Shown here: positions 11,080-22,779 of the stretch, one piece after another | Position numbering within the stretch: position 1 is the stretch's first letter | Layout: each line of letters starts with the position of its first letter | Assembly: GCA_948099385.1 (NCBI GenBank) | Contig: CANUEZ040000168.1 | Span: 2,837,001 to 2,901,000, forward strand | DNA: 64,000 nt | Source: Fasciola hepatica | Taxonomy: Eukaryota; Platyhelminthes; Trematoda; Plagiorchiida; Fasciolidae | Direction: 5' to 3' | Position numbers and translations under genes: made by a program | Notes under the pieces: generated by a model | Told to the model about the DNA's origin: nothing | Seen by the model: only the letters and a program-made list of their open reading frames with translations | Databases searched by the model: none

Positions 11080-12010
11080 CTTCATCATTTCTTTGTACTG
11101 CGAGGTGAATTCGGTATCCAACCTGATAGGAGTCCCTTGTAGAGCTGATCAGTTTGTCATTCCACCTCCACCGTTCAAATCGGTTTTGGATGAACTACAC
11201 AAAGACCACTTGGGCTCGGATATAATGAAGTCACTGGCTCGACAGATGTGTTGGTGGCCTTAATCCGATGCGGATATTTACACTTCGACAAAGAACTGTG
11301 ATGCGCTTTTGCACAAAATCTAGTCGAGACCAAACAATTGGATCCCATAGTCCAAAAACTACATTCTATGGGAGAGGGCTCATGCTCATTTCTGTGGCTT
11401 ATTCTTGAACCGATACCACACCCCTTTAATAATCGACTACCACTTCAAATCATCGGAAGTGTTCATCAGCCAACTCGTTCGTAATTCGGGTGTTACGGAA
11501 GTGTTTTAGCTGAGGAGGAATCCCTCACGTACTGGTCACCGATAAAGGAGCGCGATTCTGTATATGGGAGCAGAAAAGCTTGTTTGGCAGAATCGGAAGT
11601 CGACCTTTGCGTAGGGCTCGACGCCACCCGTGTTCTGACGGCTTAGTGGAAATCTTGGTGGGCTTCGTGGAAAGTGCATTACCACCAGCCAACCCAAGAA
11701 CTTTGCCCGACATGAAGTCGTTCGCCGACATTTTCCTTTTGCAATACCCGAACTTCGTGCATGCAACCACCATGGAAAGCCTGGCCACTCTATTCATGTC
11801 ACAGTGACTGTGGTCATTGCTGATGTGTCTTGATTCCATCGACGCTATACGCTTCCTTGGTAATTAGATTTGGCCACTTAGCTGACTCATCACCCGACAA
11901 CTTGGCCAATCTATAGTCAGGATTATGTATCTGGATGATTGATCAGTTTGTCGGAGCTACCTCAGCCAAATTCATTTCGATATTGTATTCGACGATGTGA
12001 TCGATCACGC
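11080..12010 (+). pseudogene. Gypsy integrase (broken copy 1)
   Basis: Integrase of a mag/K02A2.6-like gypsy. An H2C2 domain remnant (FKSVLDELHKDHLGSD, then MCWWP) runs into a TAA before SDADIYTS. The core is fragmented over frames. RTAPRHPCSNG-like sequence is reduced to RRARRHPCSDG near 11608, followed by ESALPPANPRTLPDMKSF and HATTMESLATLF. The DDE core is not intact. Catalytic function is excluded by the stops and deletions. Confidence 0.75.
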
Positions 12011-12178
12011 AGCTGAGTCGACCGAGGATCCAGATGGCGACTGCGTTGATGCCAGTAACCCATCTTTTGCATCAACAGAGACGCTTACGGCAGCGGCTGA
12101 GTCACAGCCACCAGCTCCAGCTTGAGGATCGGTAAGACAGACGACCGAAATTGATGAGAAGCTCTTGGGAGGGGAACG

Positions 12179-12479
12179 TTTTTGTGATTCAGCTGGAATC
12201 ACACTTGACATGGTCAGGTACAACTTCGGATCTACATGCGCTGAAGAGCTTCAACCAATCAGAATCACCGAGGACAGATAGGGCTAAAGCTCCCTGTGAT
12301 GGACCAAATTCTGATCTACCAATTATTTTCTTTGATTCAACGCAGTCATACAAACCAGTCCTACAGTACAATTAACGTGCTATTCCTCAGCGTTCCTGTT
12401 CTTGCTACTTTGCTTTACGCAGTTCCGGGTTGGACTGATTTGGATTTTTCCTATATGTTCCGATGTTGCAAACACTACA
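12179..12479 (+). repeat. Gypsy LTR (3' LTR of copy 1), about 301 bp
   Basis: Aligns along its length with 20326-20625 and 36002-36300. Shared landmarks are TGTGATTC at the start, GGTACAACTTCG, CCAATTATTTTCTTTGATT, AACGTGCTATTC, GTTCCGGGTTGGA, and a CTACA end. Lengths of 301, 300 and 299 bp support these borders. It follows a polypurine tract, so it is the 3' LTR of the fragment to its left. Confidence 0.8.
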
Positions 12480-14430
12480 CTCTTCATGTGTTTTCAGTAA
12501 ACGGACTTAACTACCATGACGAATAGGACCACACCAAAAATCATGTTATCCTGTTTGAGGTTGGGATGACTCACTGGTCACCTCGTTTAGGGGTTGCGTA
12601 AACAGGCCGCAAGAAATACTTGGGAGATGACTTTTTTCAAAAGCTGCCTCTACAAATCATCTCCTATAGCACATCTGGAAGGTAGTTGTGTATAAAGAAC
12701 CTTTTGTCTTACGGAGGACCCCGGAATATTCTTAGACTTTGCGGGCACGATATTCTGAAAGAAACAACCGAGGCTTTCTTTTATATAACTAATCGCTGTA
12801 CTGGCTTCAGTAATTCATATCGCCAGAAAAAATGTCTTGTGCGATCCACAGGAGATTGGACCGAGTTCCCATTTAGGCTCCAAGGAAGACAAACCTTGGA
12901 GATGAGTATGTAGCAATTTGAAGATGACTGAATTTGGATGAGTAACTTCGTGACCGAAAATCATAGTAAACAAAAATAAATAATTAGTACTAAGCTCTAG
13001 GCAGTTTGTATGTTGCTCGATGCCATGGGGCAGTTCGTTGTTTGTCCGGACAATTGATTTCCGCCAATTGAAAAACACTTTTGGCTGTTCTTCCTACGGA
13101 AGGTGGAAATTTTTATTTCACTTAGCTAGTATGGTATTCGGTATCGCTCTGTTAAGTGAATGGGATGGATATCTTCTCAACACTGACCGGCCTTCACGAG
13201 TATCGCTGACATTTACAGTGTTCTGGCAACCGTCGGTCCTTTGGCTTGTTGTCCGTTCCTTAGGCTATTCGCGGGAACTAGTTACTACATGGTATCCGGG
13301 GTATAATAAGTATACTGATCGGTTATCATCGACTTTTAGTGCATCAATCGACTGAGAGTTTCATTCTCACCTTCTGTCAGGATTACATCTATATGGTGAA
13401 CTTGCTTTACCATTTATTGTTTTGATGAGAAATCGACCACTTCTTGATTTCAGCTGAAAAGATCCCAAACATTTTTCACGCATATTTCACTTCATATTAG
13501 AAAGAAAGTACTGTTCCGAAGTACTTTGGTTTACAGTTTATCAACAAAAGAGTCCATCAGTGCAGGACCTCTTGGCGAACTAAAAACAACTTTACCTCGA
13601 TACCTGTTCCTTTCTTCGTTTAAAAGGAATTATGTAGGTGTTGGATATGCTTTTGTTTTACCACATCAAAGGCATTTCCTGATTCGTCAGCAGGTGACTT
13701 TTGTTTAATACTTTGTGAATCGAGCAGACTTATTAGTGCAAAAGGCTTTAAAAACTCCTGAGGAATTGGGAACGATTGAGATTTCCTTGTTCCGTAGTGT
13801 AAAAATAAGTTGATTGCTTTTTCTGAAGAACTAACTTCTGACAGTATATTCAGAGTGCGTCTGAGCGTCAGTTGTTTTGGACTGTTTAGAGGAATAACAG
13901 TGCCAACTCATCACCCGTAATACGTTCAAACCAGCAATTAGTAATTTTTAACAAGGGGATAATAGCGAACAGAGATGTTACGTCTGACGAGACCATTATA
14001 AGTCCCCGTAGTACAGATTGTTTGTTTTAGGTAGACAGACTAAAATTTCCTTCAACCTATACTGTTAGATGCACTTTTGAACATATTCTGCTTTGTTCTT
14101 TCATCATACTTACCAATGTAGGTGACTTTCCATATCCACAGCAATGAGACCAGGGAATGGCCGACGCTATAGAATATTATGATATTCCACCATCTGTCAC
14201 TTATTGTTCAACCACTGCACAATAAACTAGTATGTTTGATGGCAAAAGGAAGTCCATGAAAACAGAAAAATGGATATCTGAAATATATCTTGTGGATTTC
14301 CCCTGCACACTCCATCAGAGATGGATGAAACGGCCGAAACTGAGCATCAGTAAAACGCCGTAGCGAAAGAATCACTGTTCGATATACTTCTCCCTTGCGG
14401 ACACTACAGACTGTACTGCAGGCAGTACTG
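12480..14430. other. No recognisable gene or element
   Basis: Mixed short frames on both strands, the longest of 111 codons (13020-13355). No motif is known to me and no copy was noticed elsewhere in the window. Confidence 0.4.
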
Positions 14431-14433
14431 CTA

Positions 14434-14487
<54 letters not shown>

Positions 14488-14500
14488 ATACTACTACTGC
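14431..14500. repeat. (CTA)n microsatellite
   Basis: About 20 CTA units with a few interruptions. It creates a poly-leucine frame that is not a gene. Confidence 0.9.
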
Positions 14501-15290
14501 AACTGCCACCGTTATTGTATTGTATTTCATTATATTGGAAAGTTCAGCAAGTTAACAAAGTCACATTTCAGCCAAATCGGAGAACTTGATCACTGTCGCT
14601 TTGAAATAAGCATAGAAAATTACTACTGTGGAAACAAAACTGGTTCATCCACCGAGGTTCATACGAAATTCCTAGGTGGTTTTCATTTTGTCAGCCAGAA
14701 CACTTGCCAAATAAGGCACTGCACAGTTGCGATAGGTATCTATAGGGTAGTGGATAGGCCTATATGTGAAACTGGTAGATCGATATGAATACCATGCAGG
14801 TACGTCGTGATAAAGAGGATGGGTGGGGTCTGAAATAATCTTCATGGAGAATTTTCCACAGGTTATATTGTGCAAATCACGAACTTCTAACACTACTACT
14901 GCTACTAATACTACCAACCAATCAGAGTGATAAGCTAAATCATGTTAAGTATAGTATCAACACTAGAACAGCCGTTACCATTATTATATGTTTAATGTTT
15001 TCCCCATCTTTGGTAACATATTTGATGAGTAGGTTCCATGGATTGATTTGATTGATTTCTACAGTTTGGGTTGGGCAGAACCTCACATATCTAGAGCTGC
15101 ACTGGCACCCTACACGTCCAGCTAGGCGGTTTCATCGGTATTCTCATACGCATCGTAAACGGATCACATAGGTCACCCGCACACATTACAGTAGGGGAAA
15201 ATGACATGGACCCGTATAATCATAAACTAACTGTACCGAACACAAATTCCCCACTCATCAACTGAGTACCATCACCACCAGCTGAATGCC

Positions 15291-15332
15291 TGATGATGAT
15301 GATGATGATGATGATGGTGACGACGACGATGA
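15291..15332. repeat. (GAT)n microsatellite
   Basis: GAT repeats passing into GAC repeats. Confidence 0.9.
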
Positions 15333-15435
15333 TTTTACTTTCCGCTAAGCCTGGTTCGGTGTATATTTAGGAATATTCTTAAAACAACACAGATAATAAC
15401 TGGAGGTAGTACGGCATTAGAATAATATATGATAT

Positions 15436-15879
15436 TGTAGCGGAGTATGCTTTGGCAACAGAACAAGACAAACGTTAGACTAATCGGGTCAGCCATTCGA
15501 CAACAGCAGACCAGAAAAGGGATGGTGAATAAATCGGAAGCCTTCTGCTACAGAGGAAAAGAGGCACTCGAAGTCGTCAGTGGAACTGAGTGGAATGTGA
15601 AGCAGTCAGCAAGTTAGCCCAGGTGAGTGGCTACCGATTAGGGTATCAATCGGATCAACTGAACAGACCGAACGGGAGTGACGATCAATAGAATCAGCTT
15701 AATATCGGTAGGTACCTGGCCAGAAAGAAGCAGAAATACTCAGGCAGCCAGAGGATCGACGTTGCAACATCGCGGTCTGGAAAAAGGAAAAGTAGAGGGT
15801 TTTACAGGTTTTACCGACTGAACTTTCTCTGGTTGTTCAAATTCAGGTGTTCCTCGTCCGTCTTGTCATCTTCGTTACA
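15436..15879 (+). repeat. Solo LTR, family 2 (444 bp)
   Basis: Begins TGTAGCGGAGTATGCT and ends GTTACA. It pairs with 56249-56691 (443 bp), which has the same start (TGTAGCGAGGAATGCT) and end (GTTACA). Shared internal blocks include TAGCCCAGGTGAG, CTGGCCAGAA and GCGGTCTGGAAAA. The matching lengths, the TG...CA ends and the TATA box seen in the other copy point to an LTR. No coding sequence flanks it, so it is a solo LTR. Flanking 5-mers (GATAT and ACTTT) do not form a target duplication. Confidence 0.7.
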
Positions 15880-15959
15880 ACTTTCGTTGCCAAGCAGCAT
15901 CAACGCTCAACCCAATATAGAAGACCACGGAAAAAGCACTATGCAGCTGTATCGACCTT

Positions 15960-16232
15960 GTGAGGTATTGTCAGCTGGGCACATCCATCGGGTCCCCGCT
16001 GGGGCTTGAACCTGGGGTAGATGGTTACGAGTCAATTTCCCAACCACGAAGCCATTGTGGCAAGTTTTCATTGGTTAGTTAAGTGTGACCCAGCCATCTT
16101 CCGTCACTGGCTTTTGTAAGGGAACAACCGCTTTGCCCAGACAGCTACCGGGTCCGACGATGGGCTACTTCTACGTCCAGTCCTAGGCCCAGCGGAGGCA
16201 TTCCGTTACCGAGATCAACCTACAGAGCATTA
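15960..16232 (-). repeat. SINE family 2 copy (diverged)
   Basis: On the minus strand it carries the tRNA-like core (reverse of CTGGGGCTTGAACCTGGGGT, near 16000-16020) and, upstream of that core in element sense, the family block that reads on the plus strand CATCTTCCGTCACTGGCT ... GGCATTCCGTTACC. The same order is present at 43740-44010, 40320-40590 and 62160-62420. Confidence 0.7.
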
Positions 16233-16359
16233 CTATTGCATAAATGTAGCGTGAAGCAGATATACACTACTTCCGTAGTGTTCAGTGGGGAAACGAGCGT
16301 TGTAGGGGTGTTCAATGAATCCGAAGTTGATGATTTTCAATCTGCTAAGATGTTTACTT

Positions 16360-16560
16360 TCATTGAAATCACACTTCACTTCATACTGGAATTTCATATC
16401 CAACATCAAGGTATCACGGTTATGATAATTCCGAACCAAGTCAACGGTGACATTAGCCATAGTACCACCCAGCTTCAATGACAACAATAGCTGGGGCGTA
16501 ATGCTACTTTCTGTCACACTGAGTTTCTCCCAATCCAGTTGATCCACCCGGTTGATGAAT
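16360..16560 (-). CDS. Candidate host exon (integrin alpha thigh-like, tentative)
   Basis: A minus-strand open frame of 121 codons (16233-16598) reads like a real extracellular protein: PQLLLSLKLGGTMANVTV, then DLVRNYHNRDTLMLDMKF and QYEVKCDFNES. Possible acceptors are CTCAG (near 16519) or CCCCAG (near 16491). A possible donor, GTAAAC, lies near 16351. The RP-leading beta-strand pattern and the final cysteine resemble the thigh domain of integrin alpha subunits, but this is a judgement by eye. The exon borders given are approximate. The stretch sits downstream, on the same strand, of the candidate exon at 17682-17859. Confidence 0.3.
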
Positions 16561-16590
16561 AAGCAAGTTTTTTTAATATGATTGAAGCCA

Positions 16591-16610
16591 TCATTCATTC
16601 ATTCATTCAT
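16591..16610. repeat. (ATTC)n microsatellite
   Basis: Five ATTC units. Confidence 0.75.
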
Positions 16611-17420
16611 GCACTCATGCACACACGCATTCAGTTGGCCAATGGTTCCGTACAAGTCACCTGGGTTTTTGCTGCTACCCTTCGGTCGCAGCTATGAGGG
16701 GAATGTGACAAAGGTGAATCGGTGGTTGCGGATTGAAGATGCAAGTGAGATATCTTTTAGGTTTCTGAAATGTCTACAGACGTGTTCGAAAGAACGAAGG
16801 CCAAGAAAAGGAAGGACAGGGTTAGCGAGGGAAAATAAGAACCCACACAGATTAGGAAAAAAGTTGTCACTTCAGTCGGGGACAGCCATGGTGGTGGTAC
16901 TCTGAGACGGGGAGCAGTGGATGTGTGTTAAACGGGGACGGGAGGAGCTCAAGTGGACAGAATGGTGTACTGGATGATACCACACGGGTATGGCGTCCGT
17001 TCATTGATTTGCGTCCGAACGTCACTGTCATGTCATGATAAAAGGAAAACAACCACCGGACAAGCATGTGATAGTGTCATTTCCAGTAGATAGGCACATG
17101 GGATGACATATGTGAGAATGTGTTTATGAGAGAGAGAAGGAAAGGAAGTCAGAAATAGCAGAGGTTTGAACATAGGCTTTGGGTGGATTAGTAGGGTTTC
17201 ACATTGTTGTGTACGGTTTGAAGAGTCACACTTACTACGGGGACAACTGATCTATATTCTTCTCATGCATAAGCATTAGTTTGTTGGTAGGTTATCATGC
17301 TTCAGTCCCTGCACAGCTTGCTGACTGATCCATCCAGCGACTTATCGTTTGACGTTGCCAGACCCGGGGGTGAATGTGCACCAGACCATGCGTGTGACTC
17401 AGCTCAGTGAATTCACTTAC

Positions 17421-17497
17421 GTGATTCCCTGTTTGTTCACTAAGCATTTCTGTGTTTACGCTCGTACAAATAAAAGTGATGCAATCCATCACGTGTT
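17421..17497 (-). CDS. Possible small host exon
   Basis: A 77-nt minus-strand stretch bounded by a good acceptor (TTAGTTTCAG) and a near-consensus donor (CAC|GTAAGTGAA). The open frame reads HVMDCITFICTSVNTEMLS and on to GNH. Its entry phase (two bases needed) does not fit the exit phase of the exon at 17682-17859, so one of the two is wrong or another exon lies between. No family is recognised. Confidence 0.2.
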
Positions 17498-17681
17498 CTG
17501 AAACTAACTACGAACATAACACACAACTCCTTCGCCTACTCTAACTGGCGAGCTCGTCGAGCTAAGCATCGTACACTCATCCAGAATTCTGGAAGCAAAC
17601 CCCGTGTCTGTTTGGAATGTGTTTGGTTAGGACTGATGATTAAGGGAATCCGGTGAAACTTTGGAAATTGATCTCACTTAC

Positions 17682-17859
17682 AGTTATACACGCAAGCAGA
17701 CAAACTCCCTCATTCTCTTTTGTATCCAAAAACTTGACCGTACCAACTACCGATCCCATTAGGTGTGCGGTTACCACTCTCTGAGTACTGTTTCCCCAAG
17801 GAGACCGAAATTGCAGTTGACAAGTACCCAGTATTGCTAGTGTAGAGATTGGTACGTTA
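17682..17859 (-). CDS. Candidate host exon (integrin alpha beta-propeller blade-like)
   Basis: A 178-nt minus-strand segment bounded by an acceptor (CAACAAATTTGCAG) and a consensus donor (ACT|GTAAGTGAG). Its one fully open frame gives 59 codons: STLAILGTCQLQF, then RSPWGNSTQRVVT and GSVVGTVKFLDTKENEG. This order (YLG-like start, an F, VVTGAP-like, G-VGTV-FLD) is the layout of an FG-GAP blade of an integrin alpha propeller, a cell-surface adhesion receptor. The usual GAP is replaced by AHL. Splice signals are seen directly; the family is a tentative call. Confidence 0.35.
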
Positions 17860-17869
17860 CTGCAAATTT

Positions 17870-20325
17870 GTTGAAAACAAGGCAACAGACGAGAATGTTG
17901 ACCACACATCAACTACCCTGACATTGGCGAGACACAAACTAATTCGCATGGTGTCCGTCATCACGTAAAGTCACTGGTGACCCCCTCTTAATTTTGTTTG
18001 ACAGCTGTGCATTGAGGCCGTTCAGTAGAGAATTCAACAACCGCCGGGTGCTGTTGTTGCCGTGCATCTTGTACTTCTACATAAAGAATTAAGAATCAGT
18101 CACTTTAGAAGGAGTCGTTTTAATGATTTACCCCTTCTCGACCGGATAGGCGCTTAGTGACTGGTAACTGTCAGATTTATACGTGGTCAAGAGTAGGATC
18201 TAGTTAACTAATCAACAGTTGTCTCTAACGTGTCGTCTAATCAACAGACGCGTTGTCCACCCAATTCTGTACTGCTATCCTATCCTTTCTTGTCCCTCAG
18301 CTTCATAGTCTAGAAGATGCTTCAAGCAAATTGTATATGTGCTGGAAAGCATTAATAAAACCAACCAGGCAAACTAAACTGCTTAGTTGCGTCTTTGTTG
18401 CCCACTTCAAACGAAGTCAGCCGTAATCCGATCGGGGATGCGATCAAGTGGTTTGTATGCGTTCCTTCCCTATATTGTATTTAGTCCGTGTGACGTAGTC
18501 AAGTCTTTTATCGCCCTACAACTGATCAGAATTGGTTTTCATGCAATCAACTACTTGTTTATTCAGTGAGTAGTGTGCATACTACACCGTATCAGTGGTA
18601 AGCTGTGTGAGGGTATTGGCTGACGCATCAGTAGACGGCCTAGCTTCGTTAGCAGACAACACTTCGCTGTCTGTCCAAATTTGATGGCAAACCTCAGGCT
18701 AGCTAAGATGGTCGATGGCCTAATCAGTTCGTGACGAAACGGAACGAAATCAGTCAATCATCCGACCACAATGGCTCTCACCGAGCCAAGCGGAATCAAC
18801 CAATCCGAGACCGAGCGTAGTTTTAAATGAATGCAACTGGATTAACCAATCAGCCACCAAGAGTTATTTCAACCGAGCGAAATGAAATTCACCAAGGAAC
18901 TATCAACAGTTGTCTTAACCGACCGGGACGAAAAGTGCCCATGGAGGACGTAACCAAAACAGCCAGACAGGAGACTCGGTTACGGGGAGCGTTCTGGATC
19001 GATGAGCTTCCTACCTAGTTTTGACTTTGGTTACGTATTATCCTAGTAAAGCTGCTTGTCTTTGCACAGTAAAACGTGATGGTTCAACACCGGAAAAGTC
19101 TTCTCACTGGAGCAAGTGGGGCCGTACAAAACGGGCTGATATCTCTCACCTTCGATTTTAGACTTATCATTTCGTTAACCGCATGTTACAATGCAATGGT
19201 TTTGCCTTCAACTGCTCTTGAACTACCTCAGTCGGGAATAAAACATCTATCGAACGCTATTTAGTGAGTGTACCCTGAGTACCAGTCAGGGGAAAAGTGT
19301 TTGAAATAAAAAGTGCCACAAAAAGTGGTAGATGATCAAGGTTTTACACAGACTATGAGACCCAATTCCAGCGATCAGCTTTTCACATCTTTCTTGCACC
19401 TAAAAACTGACCAACTGAAATTCTTCCCACTGGTACCTACTCTGAATGAAAAGGTGCAGACCAGCAGTATGATATTTGTAACAGTCCACGAAACAATTAT
19501 CATCTGAAAGCCTTCCCCTTAATTACCATTCACAGTCAGTAACTTGACTCCCCGAAAGTTGACTTATAATTCCGAACACTTTTTGTATGTAGTATCTACA
19601 AGGATATACTGGCGAGCTTCCAGCAACGCAACTGAAGTTTCAGATATACACTGATTAGAAGACTTTCTATAAATAAAGCCTTATTCGACTGTAAACGTAG
19701 ATCAAGTGGTCTTCGATCTGATCCGGGAAACCTGAGTGGATTGACAACTGAGTGTTCGTTTCTGCTTGAAAAGATGATATTAGCGATGACTGAACTATAA
19801 GTGGAACATAACAATAAGTGGACAGGTAACAGAATGAGGTCAAAATCGACCAGGATGATCAATCAACCCCAGGGAATTTACGCGTATCAGGTTTTTCTCC
19901 TTAAAACTGCGATATTTGTCCTTCCACGTCCGTAAGCTCAGAAAATCCCTGAACCTACAATCAGTCCTGTCTACTCACGTCTATCCGTGTGTCCTCTCCA
20001 TCGTTATTCGCTGTGTTCCTTTAATATTCCCTGGACTTCAGGAAAAAAGAGGTCAGATTTCTGTTGCGAGATAATCTGTTGTGTCTTCTTGAATCCTGGT
20101 AAGGATCTGAGTTTAGAACCTTTGGACAGACACATTCAATACTGCATACTATTTTGGCCACCATGTATACTTTCAGACAATAAACATTCGTTGTACACCG
20201 ATTTATATTGTCTGCTACTTGCACCCGAAAACAAGTTCCTATCTTCGATGTATATCTTCTCATTTGACTGATGACAAGCATTTTCCGGTTTCGTACCTCT
20301 CTCACACATTGACAGAGGAGGAGGA
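17870..20325. other. No recognisable gene or element
   Basis: If the exons at 16.3-17.9 kb are real, this would be upstream intron or flanking sequence of a minus-strand gene. No further convincing exon was found. 18720-18990 contains repeated CCGAG/ACCAATC phrases but no clear repeat unit. Confidence 0.4.
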
Positions 20326-20625
20326 TGTGGTGATTCGGCGGGCATCACACGTTACAAGACAAGGTACAGCTTCGTAGCTACACAAGCTTATGCGCCTCAA
20401 CCAACTTGGATCGCAGAGGACAAATACGGCAACAGTTCCCTCTGATTGGTCAACTTCTAATCTTACAATTATTTTTCTTCATATAACATATTTATACAAG
20501 TCAGTCTTACAACACAATTAACGTGCTATTCTGTATCGTTTATCTTCTTGCTACTTTGTTTTACGTAGTTCCGGGTTGGAGTGTTTTAAATACATCCCAT
20601 CAGTTCGGGTATTGCGAGTACTACA
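20326..20625 (+). repeat. Gypsy 5' LTR (copy 2), 300 bp
   Basis: Starts TGTGGTGATTCGG and ends CTACA. It aligns with the LTRs at 12179 and 36002. The internal region begins at once, with gag-like coding from about 20640, and a TGGCATCGCATC stretch two bases after the LTR sits where a primer binding site is expected. I could not assign it to a tRNA. Confidence 0.8.
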
Positions 20626-20639
20626 ACTGGCATCGCATC

Positions 20640-21080
20640 AAGGAGCTGCCCATTATTGAACAGCTGAAAAGGCACACTCGTGCATCCGAGATTGAACACT
20701 AGATTGAACGATTCGAGTTATGTTGCATTGAAGGCAACGATGTGAAGAAGGCGAATCAGACTGCCTTCTTCTTGAAAGCTGGCTGAAGTTTCTTCTACTC
20801 GTGGATGAAATATCTGGCATACTCGAGAGCTCCTACTACAGTTCCGTTCGAAGATTCGGAATCTCTGCTATTAGGCCACATAGTTCCAGTTGACTTCCAG
20901 GTGACCGAGTGTACCAAATTCCATTCACTTGTTCTTACTTTCAGCATGAAGTTCCATGAATTCATCCTATCACTACAAACACAGGCTGCGAAGTGCACTT
21001 TCAACGATCAACTGGAGACCAAATTGCGTGACCTTATTGGATGTATAAATAAGCCGGAGCTACAAATTAAGCTATAGCTT
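20640..21080 (+). pseudogene. Gypsy gag
   Basis: Gag of the mag type. It reads ELPIIEQLKRHTRASEIEH, a stop, IERFELCCI.GNDVKKANQTAFFL, a stop, then from 20795 the open stretch RAPTTVPFEDSESLLLGHI, VPVDFQVTECTKFHSLV, and LQTQAAKCTFNDQLETKLRD. The last two blocks are typical of the C-terminal gag of this clade. Gag forms the particle and binds RNA. At least three stops break it. Confidence 0.75.
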
Positions 21081-21240
21081 AAGCCCAACCTATCGTTTTT
21101 TGAGGCCCGGTCAACATGCGACTAGTACGATGATGCAACCGAAACTACTGCTGAAAGTTCCGCAACGCACTGCTAACTAGTTTTGTCCTCGAAAATCAGC
21201 CCGTTCAAGTCAGAAGCGTCAACCGAAGCCGGCCAACAAG

Positions 21241-21639
21241 GTGAGTCCTGGAAGCAAAACAATGCAACCGAATCGTTGCTTCTTGTGTGGCGAATTCCAT
21301 CTTTGTTCCGCCTGCTGCTTCCGTAATATGGAATGCCATTCTTGTGGGAAGCCTTGTCCAATCTGCAAGGATTGCAGCCAGTCGAAGTGCAAAGTGACGA
21401 GTGCAACCCCTGACAACCCGAAAACTGATGACGACCCGGTATACACAATGAGGATTTCGAAAGAATCCAATAAAAGTCTGTACAAATCAGTCCAATTCCA
21501 ATGCGACTTGAGACATCAATCCGTTGTGGATATCAGGAGCTGCCAGTCCATCAATCCGAAATCAATGTTCGACTTGATTCAATCCAGTGTACCCATAAAA
21601 CCCACTAATGTGCGCATCCTCGGTGTTACTTGTCGTTGA
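21241..21639 (+). pseudogene. Gypsy nucleocapsid zinc knuckles and protease remnant
   Basis: An open frame of 132 codons. It has a cysteine/histidine cluster CFLCGEFHLCSACC, then CHSCGKPCPICKDC, in the place of the paired knuckles that bind RNA in this clade; the second knuckle has lost its GH. After a linker comes FQCDLRHQSVVDIRSCQSI, which sits where the aspartic protease motif (DTGS-like) belongs but reads DIRS. The protease active site is therefore lost. Confidence 0.7.
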
Positions 21640-21859
21640 CATTCACTGCTGGATGAGACTACACTAATGGTTCAGTTGGAAAACGACTTATTCCACTATG
21701 ATTCCCGATTTCCGTAAACAGTTAGTCGATTTCGTGTTGGAAGGATCTGTGTTTGTTGGACCAATGGGTAACCCTCCAAACGACATCTGACAATTTGGTG
21801 AATCAGCTTGTTCTTCAACAGTTAATCGCACAATGCTCCAATAACAAAAGTGGCATGGC

Positions 21860-22650
21860 TGTTGAGCCCACGAAGTTCGAAGTGCATGGTTATCCAGTGT
21901 TCCTGAAGCGAAGAGTAATGTTTACTGATAGAGAAAGAGACATGGTGTTCTGAAGTTGCTTACCAAAATGGAACAATACGGTATCATTACGCGTGTGACC
22001 TCATCCACATGGGCGAACCTCGATTGTGATGGCGATGAAGAGTGGCAGATAGACACTCCGGATTTGTGGTCATTATCGATTGACCTTCAATCCACGCTTA
22101 CGTAGATGAGCAACAACCGATATGGAGACGTACGACTTCATGAAATGCATGCTTGACAGTGAATAGTTTACTAAAACTGATCTGGCTGATGCCCACTTAC
22201 AAATTCCGATGCACATGGAGTACAGAACACTAACAACCGTGAAAATTCCGTGGGGCATATTCAAATACAATTTCCTGTCGTTCGGTTTGCACGTGTAATC
22301 CGGGATATTCCGGTCTGCAATAGACGAGATGATCGGTGGTATGGATGAGGTAATAGCATATCAAGAAGAATTGCTTAATATTGGACCACGAAAGAAGAAC
22401 ATGAGTGTCGAAAGCAACAGCTCCTAGAGAGATTCTCAGAACGAAAGTATTGAACATAGTCGGCAAGTGCAAATTCGGTGTCACCGAATTAAATTTGCTC
22501 TGTTTCTCTGTCAATGCCATCGGATACAGACTCAATCCAGATCGTTGCGAATCCCCGAATGGAATTTGGTCACCTAAAATTCAGACACACGTACGATCAG
22601 TTTTTGCATGGTTGCATTACTACTCCACATTCATTCCGAATTTTGCGACA
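21860..22650 (+). pseudogene. Gypsy reverse transcriptase remnant
   Basis: RT pieces occur in several frames: a KFEVHGYPVFLKRRV start, FTKTDLADAHLQIPM (the LDL.AYHQIPM-like block, about 22168-22215), TVKIPWGIFKYNFLSFGL (about 22238), and a late part ending FAWLHYYSTFIPNFA (about 22600-22650) that leads to the RNase H. No intact YxDD box was seen; the region between about 22300 and 22440 is scrambled. Confidence 0.75.
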
Positions 22651-22779
22651 TAAACTCAACGGTTGTTCCTAGCCCAGTCATCTGATGTGTGACAGTGGAA
22701 CGAGCAATGAGAAAAAATCACGTGATCTTATATGAAACCTTGTTGACCAACTGATACTAGCCAGATTCGCTCCATCTAT

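Larger units (their letters stand above)
11062..12479 (+). mobile_element. Ty3/gypsy element, 3' fragment with 3' LTR
   Basis: Covers the end of pol (zinc-binding region and integrase) and the 3' LTR. Sequence 11080-12010 is nearly identical to 23290-24240 of the larger copy, including internal stops. Differences include a 2-nt deletion near 11370 and a 10-nt deletion near 11461 (TAGATGAGTT is missing). Past about 12015 the two copies diverge. A purine-rich tract, CTTGGGAGGGGAACG (about 12164-12178), directly precedes the LTR, as expected of a polypurine tract. Confidence 0.8.

Noticed and set aside
10575..11108. 177-codon plus-strand frame, the longest in its area
   Set aside because: No motif, overlapping frames on the other strand, and it runs into the dead gypsy fragment in a non-coding frame. 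Probably chance.
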